Origin: Zoogloea sp.
GTDB taxonomy: Bacteria > Pseudomonadota > Gammaproteobacteria > Burkholderiales > Rhodocyclaceae
Assembly: GCA_016703645.1 (NCBI GenBank)
Contig: JADJBR010000008.1
Coordinates: 1-39,923, forward strand
DNA length: 39,923 nt
Direction of reading: 5' to 3'
Shown: positions 11,323-20,898 of the stretch, in pieces
How positions within the stretch are numbered: position 1 is the stretch's first letter
Layout of the letters: each line of letters starts with the position of its first letter
The notes under the pieces: generated by a model
Seen by the model: only the letters and a program-made list of their open reading frames with translations
What the model was told of the DNA's origin: nothing
Database searches by the model: none
Made by a program: the position numbers and the translations under genes

Positions 11323-13326
11323 TCAGGCCGAACTCACTTCGAAGTCCACCAGCTCGGCACCGTCGCCCACCTGGTCGCCAACGGCGAAGCGGAAGCCCTT
11401 CACCGTACCGGCAGCCGGCGCCGTGATGGTGTGTTCCATCTTCATGGCCTCAAGGATCAGCAGCGGTGCGCCCTTCTCCACCGTGGCGCCTTCGCTGGCG
11501 ATCAGGGCGATCACCTTGCCGGGCATGGGGGCCAGCAGGCCACCCTCGGCCCCGCCGCCCTCGCCGCTGTGGTGCAGCGCGTCCACCGCGGCAAACTGCC
11601 AGGCACGGCCATGGCCAAACACATGGCGACGCTCGCCCGCCACCACCACCGTAACGGCGGTGCGCAAGCCGTCGAACTCCGCCCGCAGCAGGCCGCGGGG
11701 ATTGATGCTGCCGCTGACAATGCTGGCGACGCCATCCACCACAATGCGGAAGACCTTGCCCAGGTTCTCGACCTGCAGATGCTTCTGTTCCTCGCCCAGC
11801 CGGAAGACCAAGCTACGGGTCGCATCGGCATTGACCCGCCAGCCGTCGCGCAGATGCCAGGGCGACGCCGGCTCCGGATGCCGGCCCGCGCTCTGGGCCG
11901 CCCGCTCCTGCTCGCGCAACAACTCGGCCAGGGCTACGGCCAGCCAGGCCTCACGATGGGCTCCGGCCTCTTCCGGAAAGAGATAGTCCTTCTCCCGCTC
12001 AATCAGGCCGGTGTCCAGATCGGCGTTGGCAAAGGCCGGGCAGGCGGTGAGGCGCGACAGGAACTCGATATTGTTGGAAACGCCGACCACCCGGTAGTCG
12101 GCCAGGGCCTGCAGCATGCGTGCCAGGGCCCTGTCACGATTCACATCCCAGACGATCAGCTTGGCGATCATCGGGTCGTAGAAGGGCGAAATCTCGTCAC
12201 CCTCCTCCACCCCGGTATCGACGCGCACATGCATGCCCTCTTCCGGCGGCGCCAGGTGCACCAGCCTGCCGGTGGAGGGGAGGAAGCCCCTGGACGGGTC
12301 CTCGGCGTAGATGCGTGCTTCCAGCGCATGGCCGTTGATGGCCAGCTGCTCCTGGGCCAGGGGCAGCGGCTCACCGGAGGCCACTCGGAGCTGCCACTCC
12401 ACCAGGTCGAGCCCGGTGATCATCTCGGTGACCGGGTGCTCCACCTGCAGGCGGGTGTTCATCTCCATGAAGTAGAAGGTGCCATCCTGGTTGGCGATGA
12501 ACTCCACGGTGCCGGCGCCCACGTAGCCCACGGCCTTGGCCGCATCGACGGCGGCCTTGCCCATGGCGGCGCGGCGCTCGAGTGTCATGCCGGGAGCCGG
12601 CGCCTCTTCGAGCACCTTCTGGTGGCGGCGCTGCACCGAACAGTCACGCTCGAACAGGTACACCACGTTGCCCCGGGTATCGCCAAACACCTGGATCTCG
12701 ATGTGGCGCGGACGGGTCAGGTATTTCTCGACCAGCACGTGATCGCTGCCGAAACTGGATGCAGCCTCACGCTTGCAGGAAGCCAGCGCATCGAGAAAGT
12801 CCTCGCTCCGCTCGACCAGGCGCATGCCCTTGCCGCCACCGCCGGCGGCGGCTTTGATGAGCACCGGGTAGCCGATGGCATCGGCCTGCACATTGAGGAA
12901 GCCAGGCTCCTGGTGATCGCCGTGGTAGCCGGGGGTCAGCGGTACGCCGGCCTTTTCCATCAGCTTCTTGGCCTCGGACTTGGAGCCCATGGCCCGGATC
13001 GCCGACACCGGCGGGCCGATGAAGACGATACCGGCCTCATCGCAGGCGTGGCAGAACTCCTCGTTCTCGGAGAGAAAGCCGTAGCCCGGGTGAATGGCCT
13101 GGGCGCCGGTCTGCTTCGCCGCGGCGATGATGTTGTCAATGACCAGGTAACTCTCGCGCGCCGCTGCAGGCCCGATAAACACGGCCTCATCGGCCAGACG
13201 TACGTGTCGGGCACCGGCATCGGCCTCGGAATACACCGCAACGGTCTTGATGCCGAGGCGGCGCGCTGTCTTGATGACACGGCAGGCGATTTCCCCGCGG
13301 TTGGCGATCAGGATCTTGTTGAACAT
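11323..13326 (-). CDS. methylcrotonoyl-CoA carboxylase, biotin-carrying alpha subunit
   Basis: This subunit carboxylates biotin with ATP and bicarbonate, then the beta subunit moves the carboxyl group to 3-methylcrotonyl-CoA. It has 667 residues. The biotin carboxylase half starts FNKILIANRGEIACRVI and has the ATP-grasp loop KAAAGGGGKGMR and the motif FMEMNTRLQVEHPVTE. A central linker is followed by the biotinyl domain with EAMKMEH (biotinylated Lys about 629) close to the C-terminus. The ATG has a GGGAGA ribosome site 24 bp after the hydratase gene. The operon context separates it from acetyl- or propionyl-CoA carboxylases, which share this domain order (liuD/mccA elsewhere). Confidence 0.95.
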   Translation of the reverse strand: MFNKILIANRGEIACRVIKTARRLGIKTVAVYSEADAGARHVRLADEAVFIGPAAARESYLVIDNIIAAAKQTGAQAIHPGYGFLSENEEFCHACDEAGIVFIGPPVSAIRAMGSKSEAKKLMEKAGVPLTPGYHGDHQEPGFLNVQADAIGYPVLIKAAAGGGGKGMRLVERSEDFLDALASCKREAASSFGSDHVLVEKYLTRPRHIEIQVFGDTRGNVVYLFERDCSVQRRHQKVLEEAPAPGMTLERRAAMGKAAVDAAKAVGYVGAGTVEFIANQDGTFYFMEMNTRLQVEHPVTEMITGLDLVEWQLRVASGEPLPLAQEQLAINGHALEARIYAEDPSRGFLPSTGRLVHLAPPEEGMHVRVDTGVEEGDEISPFYDPMIAKLIVWDVNRDRALARMLQALADYRVVGVSNNIEFLSRLTACPAFANADLDTGLIEREKDYLFPEEAGAHREAWLAVALAELLREQERAAQSAGRHPEPASPWHLRDGWRVNADATRSLVFRLGEEQKHLQVENLGKVFRIVVDGVASIVSGSINPRGLLRAEFDGLRTAVTVVVAGERRHVFGHGRAWQFAAVDALHHSGEGGGAEGGLLAPMPGKVIALIASEGATVEKGAPLLILEAMKMEHTITAPAAGTVKGFRFAVGDQVGDGAELVDFEVSSA

Positions 13327-13350
13327 TTTGTCTCCCGTACTCTTGTGGTT

Positions 13351-14136
13351 TCAGACCAGCATCCACGCCGCGGGACGCTTGTCGAGGAAGGCGGCAAGGC
13401 CCTCCTTCGCTTCGGGCGTGGCGCGCAGGCTGGCAATGCGGCGGGCGGTATCCTCGACCAGATCGTCACCAACGGGCCGGTCGGCCACGGCACGGATCAG
13501 ATCCTTGGCGGCGGCCTGGGACTTCGGCCCCCCCTGCAACAGGGCGGTGACGATGTCCTGCACCCGGGCATCGAGCCCGTCCGCCGCGGTCGCCTCGTGG
13601 GCCAGGCCCAGCTCGGCAGCACGGCGGGCAGAGATCCGCTCGGCGGTCTGAAAATAGCGATGGGCCTGGCGGGCGCCGATGGCGCGGATCACATAGGGGC
13701 TGATGGCCGAGGGGATGATGCCGAAGCGGACCTCGGAGGTGGCGAACACCGCCCCTTCACCCGCGATGCAGATGTCGCAGGCCGAGGCGAGCCCCATGCC
13801 ACCACCCAGGGCCGCCCCGTGCACCCGGGCGATGGTCGGCTTCGTCATCTCGGCCAGGGTACGCAGCATGCCGGCAAGCTTGCGCGCATCCTCGATGTTC
13901 TCCTCGACGCTGGCATTGCCGGCGCGCTTCATCCAGTTGAGGTCGGCCCCCGCCGAGAAGCTCTTGCCGCGCCCGGCCAGCACCACCACGCGCACCGTGT
14001 CGTCGGCGTCTAGCTGGCGACAGGCCGCGGTGAGTTCGGCGATGAGCTGCTCGTTGAAGGCGTTGTGCACATCAGGGCGGTTCATCCACAGGGTGGCAAC
14101 GCCGCCATCGCGGGCGATTTCCAGGGTTTCGTACAT
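13351..14136 (-). CDS. enoyl-CoA hydratase, probable methylglutaconyl-CoA hydratase
   Basis: A crotonase-fold protein of 261 residues that by context hydrates 3-methylglutaconyl-CoA to HMG-CoA. It shows the oxyanion-hole regions VLAGRGKSFSAGADLNWMK and HGAALGGGMGLASACDICIA, and GIIPSAISPYV. It starts 9 bp after the carboxylase beta stop; its ribosome site AAGGGGG overlaps that stop codon, which points to coupled translation. The specific substrate rests on position between the two carboxylase subunits (liuC elsewhere), because sequence alone does not separate crotonase specificities. Confidence 0.92.
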   Translation of the reverse strand: MYETLEIARDGGVATLWMNRPDVHNAFNEQLIAELTAACRQLDADDTVRVVVLAGRGKSFSAGADLNWMKRAGNASVEENIEDARKLAGMLRTLAEMTKPTIARVHGAALGGGMGLASACDICIAGEGAVFATSEVRFGIIPSAISPYVIRAIGARQAHRYFQTAERISARRAAELGLAHEATAADGLDARVQDIVTALLQGGPKSQAAAKDLIRAVADRPVGDDLVEDTARRIASLRATPEAKEGLAAFLDKRPAAWMLV

Positions 14137-14145
14137 GGCGCCCCC

Positions 14146-15753
<1,608 letters not shown>

Positions 15754-15767
15754 GTCGGCTTCCTTGC

Positions 15768-16940
15768 TCAGGCCGTTTCGGAGAACAGCTCACGACCGAT
15801 CAGCATGCGACGGATCTCGCTGGTGCCGGCCCCGATCTCGTAAAGTTTGGCGTCGCGCCACAGGCGGCCGACCGAGTACTCGTTGGTATAGCCCACACCG
15901 CCCAGGGTCTGGATGGCTTCGCCGGCCATCCAGGTGGCCTTCTCGGCGGAATACAGGATGGCGCCAGCGGCGTCCTTGCGCAGGGTGCGCGAGTGATCGG
16001 TGCGGTCACAGGCCTGACCCACCGCATACACATAGGCACGGGTGGCCATCCATGTGGAGTACATGTCGGCCAGCTTGCCCTGCATCAGCTGGAACTCGCC
16101 GATGCTCTGGCCAAACTGCTTGCGGTCGTGGAGGTAGGGCACGACTTCGTCCATGCACGCCGCCATGATGCCCAGCGGGCCACCGCACAGCACGGCGCGC
16201 TCGTAGTCGAGGCCGCTCATCAGCACCTTGACGCCATTGCCCACGCCACCCAGCACGTTCTCCTCGGGCACCTCCACATCGTCGAAGAACAGCGGGAAGG
16301 TGTTGGAACCGCGCATGCCCAACTTGTCCAGGTGGGTGCCATGGATGAAGCCCTTCATGCCCTTCTCGATGATGAAGGCGGTCATGCCCTTGGGGCCGGC
16401 CTCGATGTCGGTCTTGGCATACACCACCAGGGTGTCGGCGTCGCCGCCGTTGGTGATCCACATCTTGGCGCCGTTGAGCACGTAGCGGTCACCCTTCTTG
16501 TCGGCACGCAGCTTCATGCTCACCACGTCGGAGCCGGCGTTGGGCTCGCTCATGGCCAGGGCGCCCACGTGGTCGCCGGAGATCAGCTTGGGCAGGTACT
16601 TCTGCTTCTGGGCCTCGGTGCCGTTGCGGCGGATCTGATTGACGCACAGGTTGGAGTGGGCGCCGTAGGACAGGCCAACCGAGGCGGAGGCGCGGGAGAC
16701 CTCTTCCAGGGCGATGATGTGCGCGAGATAGCCCATGTTGGTACCACCATATTCCTCGGGCGCGGTCATGCCGTGCAGGCCCAGGTCACCGAGCTTCTTC
16801 CACAGATCGGCGGGGAATTCATTCACCCGGTCGATCTCGGCCGCGCGGGGCGCGATCTCCTTGGCCGCGAAGGCCTGGATGGTGTCGCGCAGGGCTTCAA
16901 TGGTTTCGCCGAGGTGGAAATCGAGGCTGGGTACGTTCAT
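15768..16940 (-). CDS. isovaleryl-CoA dehydrogenase
   Basis: An FAD enzyme that oxidises isovaleryl-CoA to 3-methylcrotonyl-CoA and passes electrons to ETF. The start is ATG at 16940 ([19 protein letters not shown]) behind GGAGGAGA, giving 390 residues; the open frame to 17174 is not family-like. Motifs include [45 protein letters not shown] and [14 protein letters not shown], with catalytic Glu about 247. [20 protein letters not shown] and [17 protein letters not shown] close the protein. It is the first gene of the liu cluster (liuA), so the promoter should be in 16941-17094. Confidence 0.96.
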   Translation of the reverse strand: MNVPSLDFHLGETIEALRDTIQAFAAKEIAPRAAEIDRVNEFPADLWKKLGDLGLHGMTAPEEYGGTNMGYLAHIIALEEVSRASASVGLSYGAHSNLCVNQIRRNGTEAQKQKYLPKLISGDHVGALAMSEPNAGSDVVSMKLRADKKGDRYVLNGAKMWITNGGDADTLVVYAKTDIEAGPKGMTAFIIEKGMKGFIHGTHLDKLGMRGSNTFPLFFDDVEVPEENVLGGVGNGVKVLMSGLDYERAVLCGGPLGIMAACMDEVVPYLHDRKQFGQSIGEFQLMQGKLADMYSTWMATRAYVYAVGQACDRTDHSRTLRKDAAGAILYSAEKATWMAGEAIQTLGGVGYTNEYSVGRLWRDAKLYEIGAGTSEIRRMLIGRELFSETA

Positions 16941-17017
16941 GGTTTGTCTCCTCCGGAAGATGGGTATGGCGGGACCGGACTTGGCAGTCCCTGTCGACAC
17001 GCGGCAGGTTACGTGCG

Positions 17018-17032
17018 CCGGCACGGTGCCGG
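17018..17032. promoter_or_regulatory. perfect palindrome between the liu cluster and its divergent regulator
   Basis: CCGGCACGGTGCCGG is a 7-1-7 perfect inverted repeat, 78 bp before the dehydrogenase start and 63 bp before the regulator start. A shorter repeat, TCGTGG/CCACGA with a 12-bp gap, lies at 17039-17062. Position suits an operator for a dimeric regulator. AraC-type proteins usually prefer direct repeats, so the binding factor is unknown. High GC raises the chance of a random palindrome. Confidence 0.35.
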
Positions 17033-17094
17033 GCGCCATCGTGGTTGCAGATCGTGCCACGACGAGGCGCCCCGGACGATAGAATTTACGGGCC

Positions 17095-18180
17095 ATGGAA
17101 AATCCTGCCCCCGACACCCGCCTGCCCGGCCTATCCCGCGCTGCAACACCGATCGCCTTCATTGAGGCCATCATTGCCGGGTACCGCCGCTACGGTGCAG
17201 ACCCGGCCAACGCCCTGGCCCGTGCCGGCATCAGCCCGGCCCTGCTCGGACACCCCGAAGCGCGGGTGACAGCCAGCCAGATGGAGATCATGTCGGGGGC
17301 GGCCATGCAGGAGCTCGACGACGAGGCCCTGGGCTGGTTCTCCCGGCGCCTGCCCTGGGGCAGCTACGGCATGCTGTGCCGCGCGTCCATCACCTCGCCC
17401 GATCTGGGGGTGGCCCTCAAGCGCTGGTGCCGCCACCACCACCTGCTCACCAACGACATCGAACTGCACCTTGCAGTCACCGGCGACGAGGCCCGTTTCA
17501 CCCTCACCCCCGACCGCGATCTGGGCGAGCTGCGCGAGTTCTGTCTGGTCACCCTGCTGCGCTACGTGCTGGGCTATGCCTGCTGGGCCATCGACTCACG
17601 CATCCCCCTGCAGGAGACGCGCTTCCCCTTCCCGCCGCCGCCCCACGCCGAGACCTACCCCCTGCTCTTTCCCGGCCCGGTGCACTTCAACGCAGACGCG
17701 GCAGGATTCAGCTTTGACGCCCGTTACCTCACGCTGCCCATCCGCCGCGACGAAGCCGCCCTGCGCACCATGCTCCAGCGCGCCCTGCCCCTTACCGTGC
17801 TGCAGTACCGGCGCGACCGCCTGCTCGTCGAGGGCGTGCGCCACTTTCTGCGCAGCCCCGACAAACAGGGCGCCACCGCCGAGCGGGTTGCCGAGCACCT
17901 GCATGTTTCCGTCCGCACCCTGCACCGGCAACTCAAGGAGGAAGGCTCCTCCCTGCAGCAGATCAAGGACGATACCCGCCGCGACCATGCCATCGCCCTC
18001 CTCGACCGCAGCCGCAAGTCGGTCAAGCAGATCTCAGCCCTGGTCGGCTTCGCCAACGAGAAGAGCTTTACTCGCGCCTTCCGCACCTGGACCGGCCTGC
18101 CACCCCAAGCCTGGCGGGAGAGAAACCACGCCCCCCACCCGGCCCCGGAGGGAATCCCCCTGGCAAAGAGGTCGACCTGA
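17095..18180 (+). CDS. AraC-family transcriptional regulator, divergent from the liu cluster
   Basis: A 361-residue DNA-binding regulator. The N-terminal part (about 25-210) resembles the ligand-binding domain of OruR/ArgR-like AraC proteins, with [20 protein letters not shown] and [19 protein letters not shown]. The C-terminal part (about 255-345) is a double helix-turn-helix: [20 protein letters not shown] and [20 protein letters not shown]. Its divergent place suggests control of the leucine/isovalerate genes and itself, though no experiment is implied. No ribosome site precedes the ATG; a good -10 (TAGAAT, 17080-17085) ends 9 bp before it, so the mRNA could be leaderless. An internal start is the alternative. 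Confidence 0.9.
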   Translation: MENPAPDTRLPGLSRAATPIAFIEAIIAGYRRYGADPANALARAGISPALLGHPEARVTASQMEIMSGAAMQELDDEALGWFSRRLPWGSYGMLCRASITSPDLGVALKRWCRHHHLLTNDIELHLAVTGDEARFTLTPDRDLGELREFCLVTLLRYVLGYACWAIDSRIPLQETRFPFPPPPHAETYPLLFPGPVHFNADAAGFSFDARYLTLPIRRDEAALRTMLQRALPLTVLQYRRDRLLVEGVRHFLRSPDKQGATAERVAEHLHVSVRTLHRQLKEEGSSLQQIKDDTRRDHAIALLDRSRKSVKQISALVGFANEKSFTRAFRTWTGLPPQAWRERNHAPHPAPEGIPLAKRST

Positions 18181-18277
18181 CGCCCAAGCATCATCCAACT
18201 GCAACTTTTCTGCAATCACGGAAGCCGACGGGCGCTGCTAAGGTCTGCCACGACAATCCACTCGTGGAGGCTTCCCC

Positions 18278-18652
18278 ATGGTTTTCTTCGAACTTTTTTC
18301 CAACGCCCCCGACATCATCAAGGTCAATGCCGGTGCCGCGCTCTTTCGCGAAGGTGAAGACGGCACCACCCTGTATGTACTGACCATCGGCACCGCCGAA
18401 GTGATGATAGGGAACCGGGTCGTGGAAACACTCCAGCCGGGCAACATCATTGGGGAAATGGCCCTGGTGGACCCTGCCCCCCGGGCAGCCAGCGTGATCG
18501 CCGTAACCGACTGCGAGTTCGTCGAGGTGGACGACAAGCGCTTCAATTACCTCGTCCAGCAAACCCCGTTCTTTGCCCTCAAGGTCATGCGCGTCCTGTC
18601 CGAACGCCTGCGGACAACTTCCGCAATGCTGCCGATCCTCGAGGACGTATAA
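18278..18652 (+). CDS. single-domain cyclic-nucleotide-binding protein
   Basis: A 124-residue protein that is almost only a CRP-type cyclic-nucleotide-binding beta-barrel. ALFREGEDGTTLYVLTIGTA and the phosphate-binding cassette-like PGNIIGEMALVDPAPRAASV match the family, the R in the APRAAS stretch being the usual phosphate contact. No helix-turn-helix or other output domain follows; the C-terminal helix ends soon after VMRVLSERLRTT. GTGGAGG precedes the ATG. It may act through a partner protein, or the nucleotide may not be bound; the sequence does not say. A separate transcription unit is likely, with about 100 bp before it and 161 bp after it. Confidence 0.88.
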   Translation: MVFFELFSNAPDIIKVNAGAALFREGEDGTTLYVLTIGTAEVMIGNRVVETLQPGNIIGEMALVDPAPRAASVIAVTDCEFVEVDDKRFNYLVQQTPFFALKVMRVLSERLRTTSAMLPILEDV

Positions 18653-18813
18653 AGATCTCACGGAAGGAGTGAGGTCGAGCGGCACAGTGAGTATCCTCAC
18701 CAGCTCACAGTTCCGGCATTCAAGTTAAGTGCGTCACAGCCACCCGGGAGCCCATCGGCTACCATACCGGACGCATACCATTTGAATTTTCCCCACGTCC
18801 TCCAGGAGCGTCC

Positions 18814-20883
18814 GTGCCCCTCTCTCCAATCCCGTTCCGGCATGCGGGTATCGCGGCCCTGCTCATCGCGATCACCATCAACTCGGTCCATGCCGCACCT
18901 GACGCAGACCCCGTCCTCACCCTCGCCGAAGGGCACCTGCGCCTTGAGGCTCGCCTGAGAAAGATGGGTATCGGTGCCGACAAGCCTTTCTCCATGCCCG
19001 CGTCGATCGACACGGCGAGACAGATCAAGAAGGCCACGCAGGGCAGCGAACGCATTGCCCGCCCCGGACAAGTCGTTGGTCTGGTCGTCCGCTTCCGCTC
19101 TCCCGACGTGCAAGCCCTGTCGGCCCGCAATGCTCCGCCGCCCGATGCCCTTGTCGCCCAGCTCAACAGCGTCGCAGGCGGTGAGCTGAGCTACCAACGT
19201 GCCATGTCCATGGGCTTTCATGTATTCCGCTTCGCCACGCCAAAGCCCCTGAGCGAGGCCGGAGCCATCCTGGAACGGCTCCGCGCCCTGCCGGAAATCG
19301 AGCAGGTGACCGAGGATCTGCGCACCTCCCGCGACCTCACACCCAACGACGTCGCCTTCCCCACACAATGGAACATGCAGTCGGTGTACACCTACGGCGG
19401 TGCCGCCAACCTCCCCGCCGCCTGGACGATGACGACCGGGTCCGCCAGCACGGTGGTGGCCGTGATCGACACCGGCATCACCGCCCACCCCGAATTCCAG
19501 TCCCGCATCCTGCCGGGCTATGACTTCATTTCTGACCCCGTGAACGCGAACGACGGCAACGGACGGGATTCCGACGCCAGCGACCCTGGCGACTGGACGG
19601 CCAAGCACGAATGCGGCTATGGCGAGCCGGCCTATACGTCAAGCTGGCACGGCACCCACGTGACCGGCATCATCGCTGCCGCCGGCAACAACTGGTCGGG
19701 CATGGCGGGCGTCAACTGGAGAACCCGCATTCTTCCGGTGCGGGTGCTGGGCAAATGCGGCGGCAGCGTATCCGACATCATCGATGGCATGCTGTGGGCC
19801 GTTGGACTGGAGGTACCCGGTGTACCCACCAACCCCAACCCTGCCCAGGTGCTCAACCTGAGCCTGGGCGGCTGGAGCCCCAGCGGTTGCACATCGGCCT
19901 ATGAAGAAGCCCTCAACCGGGTGCGGGCCACCGGCGCACTGGTGGTGGCCGCCGCAGGCAACGACGATAACGAATCCGCCTATGTGGTTCCCGCGGCCTG
20001 CGAGGGCGTGATGACCGTCGGCGCCATCGACCACGACGGCTATCGGGCCAGCTACAGCAACTACAGCGTGGTCAATGCGGTGAGTGTCTCCGCTCCCGGC
20101 GGTGACATCAGCTACTACGGTACCGACGGCTCGGGCATCTACTCGACGGTCAACTCGGGAACCAAAGGCCCCGTGGCCAGCAGCTATGCGTACTACCAGG
20201 GCACCAGCATGGCCGCACCCCATGTGTCGGGCATTGCGGCCCTTGCCCTGGCCCAGGATCCGCAGATCAGCCCGGAACTGCTGTATTACTCCATCTATCT
20301 GTCCAGTCACGATTTTCCTCGGGACTCCATCTGCAGCAGCTATGCCGAGACCTACCTCCTGTGCGGTGCCGGGATCGCCGATGCCTACCAGACCCTGTTG
20401 ACGGTCATGGGCCTGCAGCCCTATCTGCTGGTCACCGAGTACTACAACGTGGACATCCGGCACTATTTCCGTACCGGCGCGCGCAGCGATTCCGCCTTTA
20501 TCCTGGCGGGAAATGCCGGCAAGGGCTGGCGCGACACCTACGACTACTTCCTCGCCTGGCGAGATGCGTCCAGCGGCGCCCAGGCGGTATGCCGCTTCTA
20601 CGCCAAGGGTCCGAACTCCCACTTCTTCACTGCCGATGCCAAGGAGTGCGAAGACGTCAAGAGCTACCCAGGATGGGTATATGAAGGCATCGCCTACTAC
20701 ATGAAGGTCCCGAAAAACAGCGTCTGCCCCTCGGACAGCGTGCCGGTTCACCGCCTCTACAACAACCGCTTCATCTTCAACGATTCCAACCATCGCTTCA
20801 CCACCGACATGGACGTGGTCACCCGGATGACCCAGGCCGGATGGATCTACGAGGGTGTCAAGATGTGCGGCGGTGGGGGCTGA
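18814..20883 (+). CDS. secreted S8 (subtilisin-like) serine protease with DUF5648-like tail
   Basis: A 689-residue exported endopeptidase. Translation starts at GTG (CAGGAG upstream). A signal peptide runs to about residue 27 (...INSVHA|APDAD). An N-terminal propeptide-like region to about 190 is followed by the S8 domain with the triad Asp219 (VVAVIDTGIT), His279 (SWHGTHVTGI) and Ser465 (GTSMAAPHVSG); ALVVAAAGNDD supplies the oxyanion Asn. After about 535 two repeats typical of DUF5648 appear (FYAKGPNSHFFTADAKECE and NDSNHRFTTDMDV, each followed by GW-YEG), possibly a binding module. Several cysteines suggest disulfides in the periplasm or outside the cell. It converges with the sensor kinase gene, with only 15 bp between the stops. 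Confidence 0.94.
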   Translation: MPLSPIPFRHAGIAALLIAITINSVHAAPDADPVLTLAEGHLRLEARLRKMGIGADKPFSMPASIDTARQIKKATQGSERIARPGQVVGLVVRFRSPDVQALSARNAPPPDALVAQLNSVAGGELSYQRAMSMGFHVFRFATPKPLSEAGAILERLRALPEIEQVTEDLRTSRDLTPNDVAFPTQWNMQSVYTYGGAANLPAAWTMTTGSASTVVAVIDTGITAHPEFQSRILPGYDFISDPVNANDGNGRDSDASDPGDWTAKHECGYGEPAYTSSWHGTHVTGIIAAAGNNWSGMAGVNWRTRILPVRVLGKCGGSVSDIIDGMLWAVGLEVPGVPTNPNPAQVLNLSLGGWSPSGCTSAYEEALNRVRATGALVVAAAGNDDNESAYVVPAACEGVMTVGAIDHDGYRASYSNYSVVNAVSVSAPGGDISYYGTDGSGIYSTVNSGTKGPVASSYAYYQGTSMAAPHVSGIAALALAQDPQISPELLYYSIYLSSHDFPRDSICSSYAETYLLCGAGIADAYQTLLTVMGLQPYLLVTEYYNVDIRHYFRTGARSDSAFILAGNAGKGWRDTYDYFLAWRDASSGAQAVCRFYAKGPNSHFFTADAKECEDVKSYPGWVYEGIAYYMKVPKNSVCPSDSVPVHRLYNNRFIFNDSNHRFTTDMDVVTRMTQAGWIYEGVKMCGGGG

Positions 20884-20898
20884 ACGGCCGCCCCGCTT

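Noticed and set aside
11431-14013. 860-codon open frame on the plus strand
   Set aside because: It is the antisense shadow of the carboxylase alpha and hydratase genes, produced by high GC codon bias. Its protein has shadow-like His/Gly/Ala-rich composition.
18653-18813. GTGAGG/CCTCAC inverted repeat as a terminator after the cyclic-nucleotide protein
   Set aside because: The arms are 6 bp with an 18-bp gap and no T-run follows; too weak to call.
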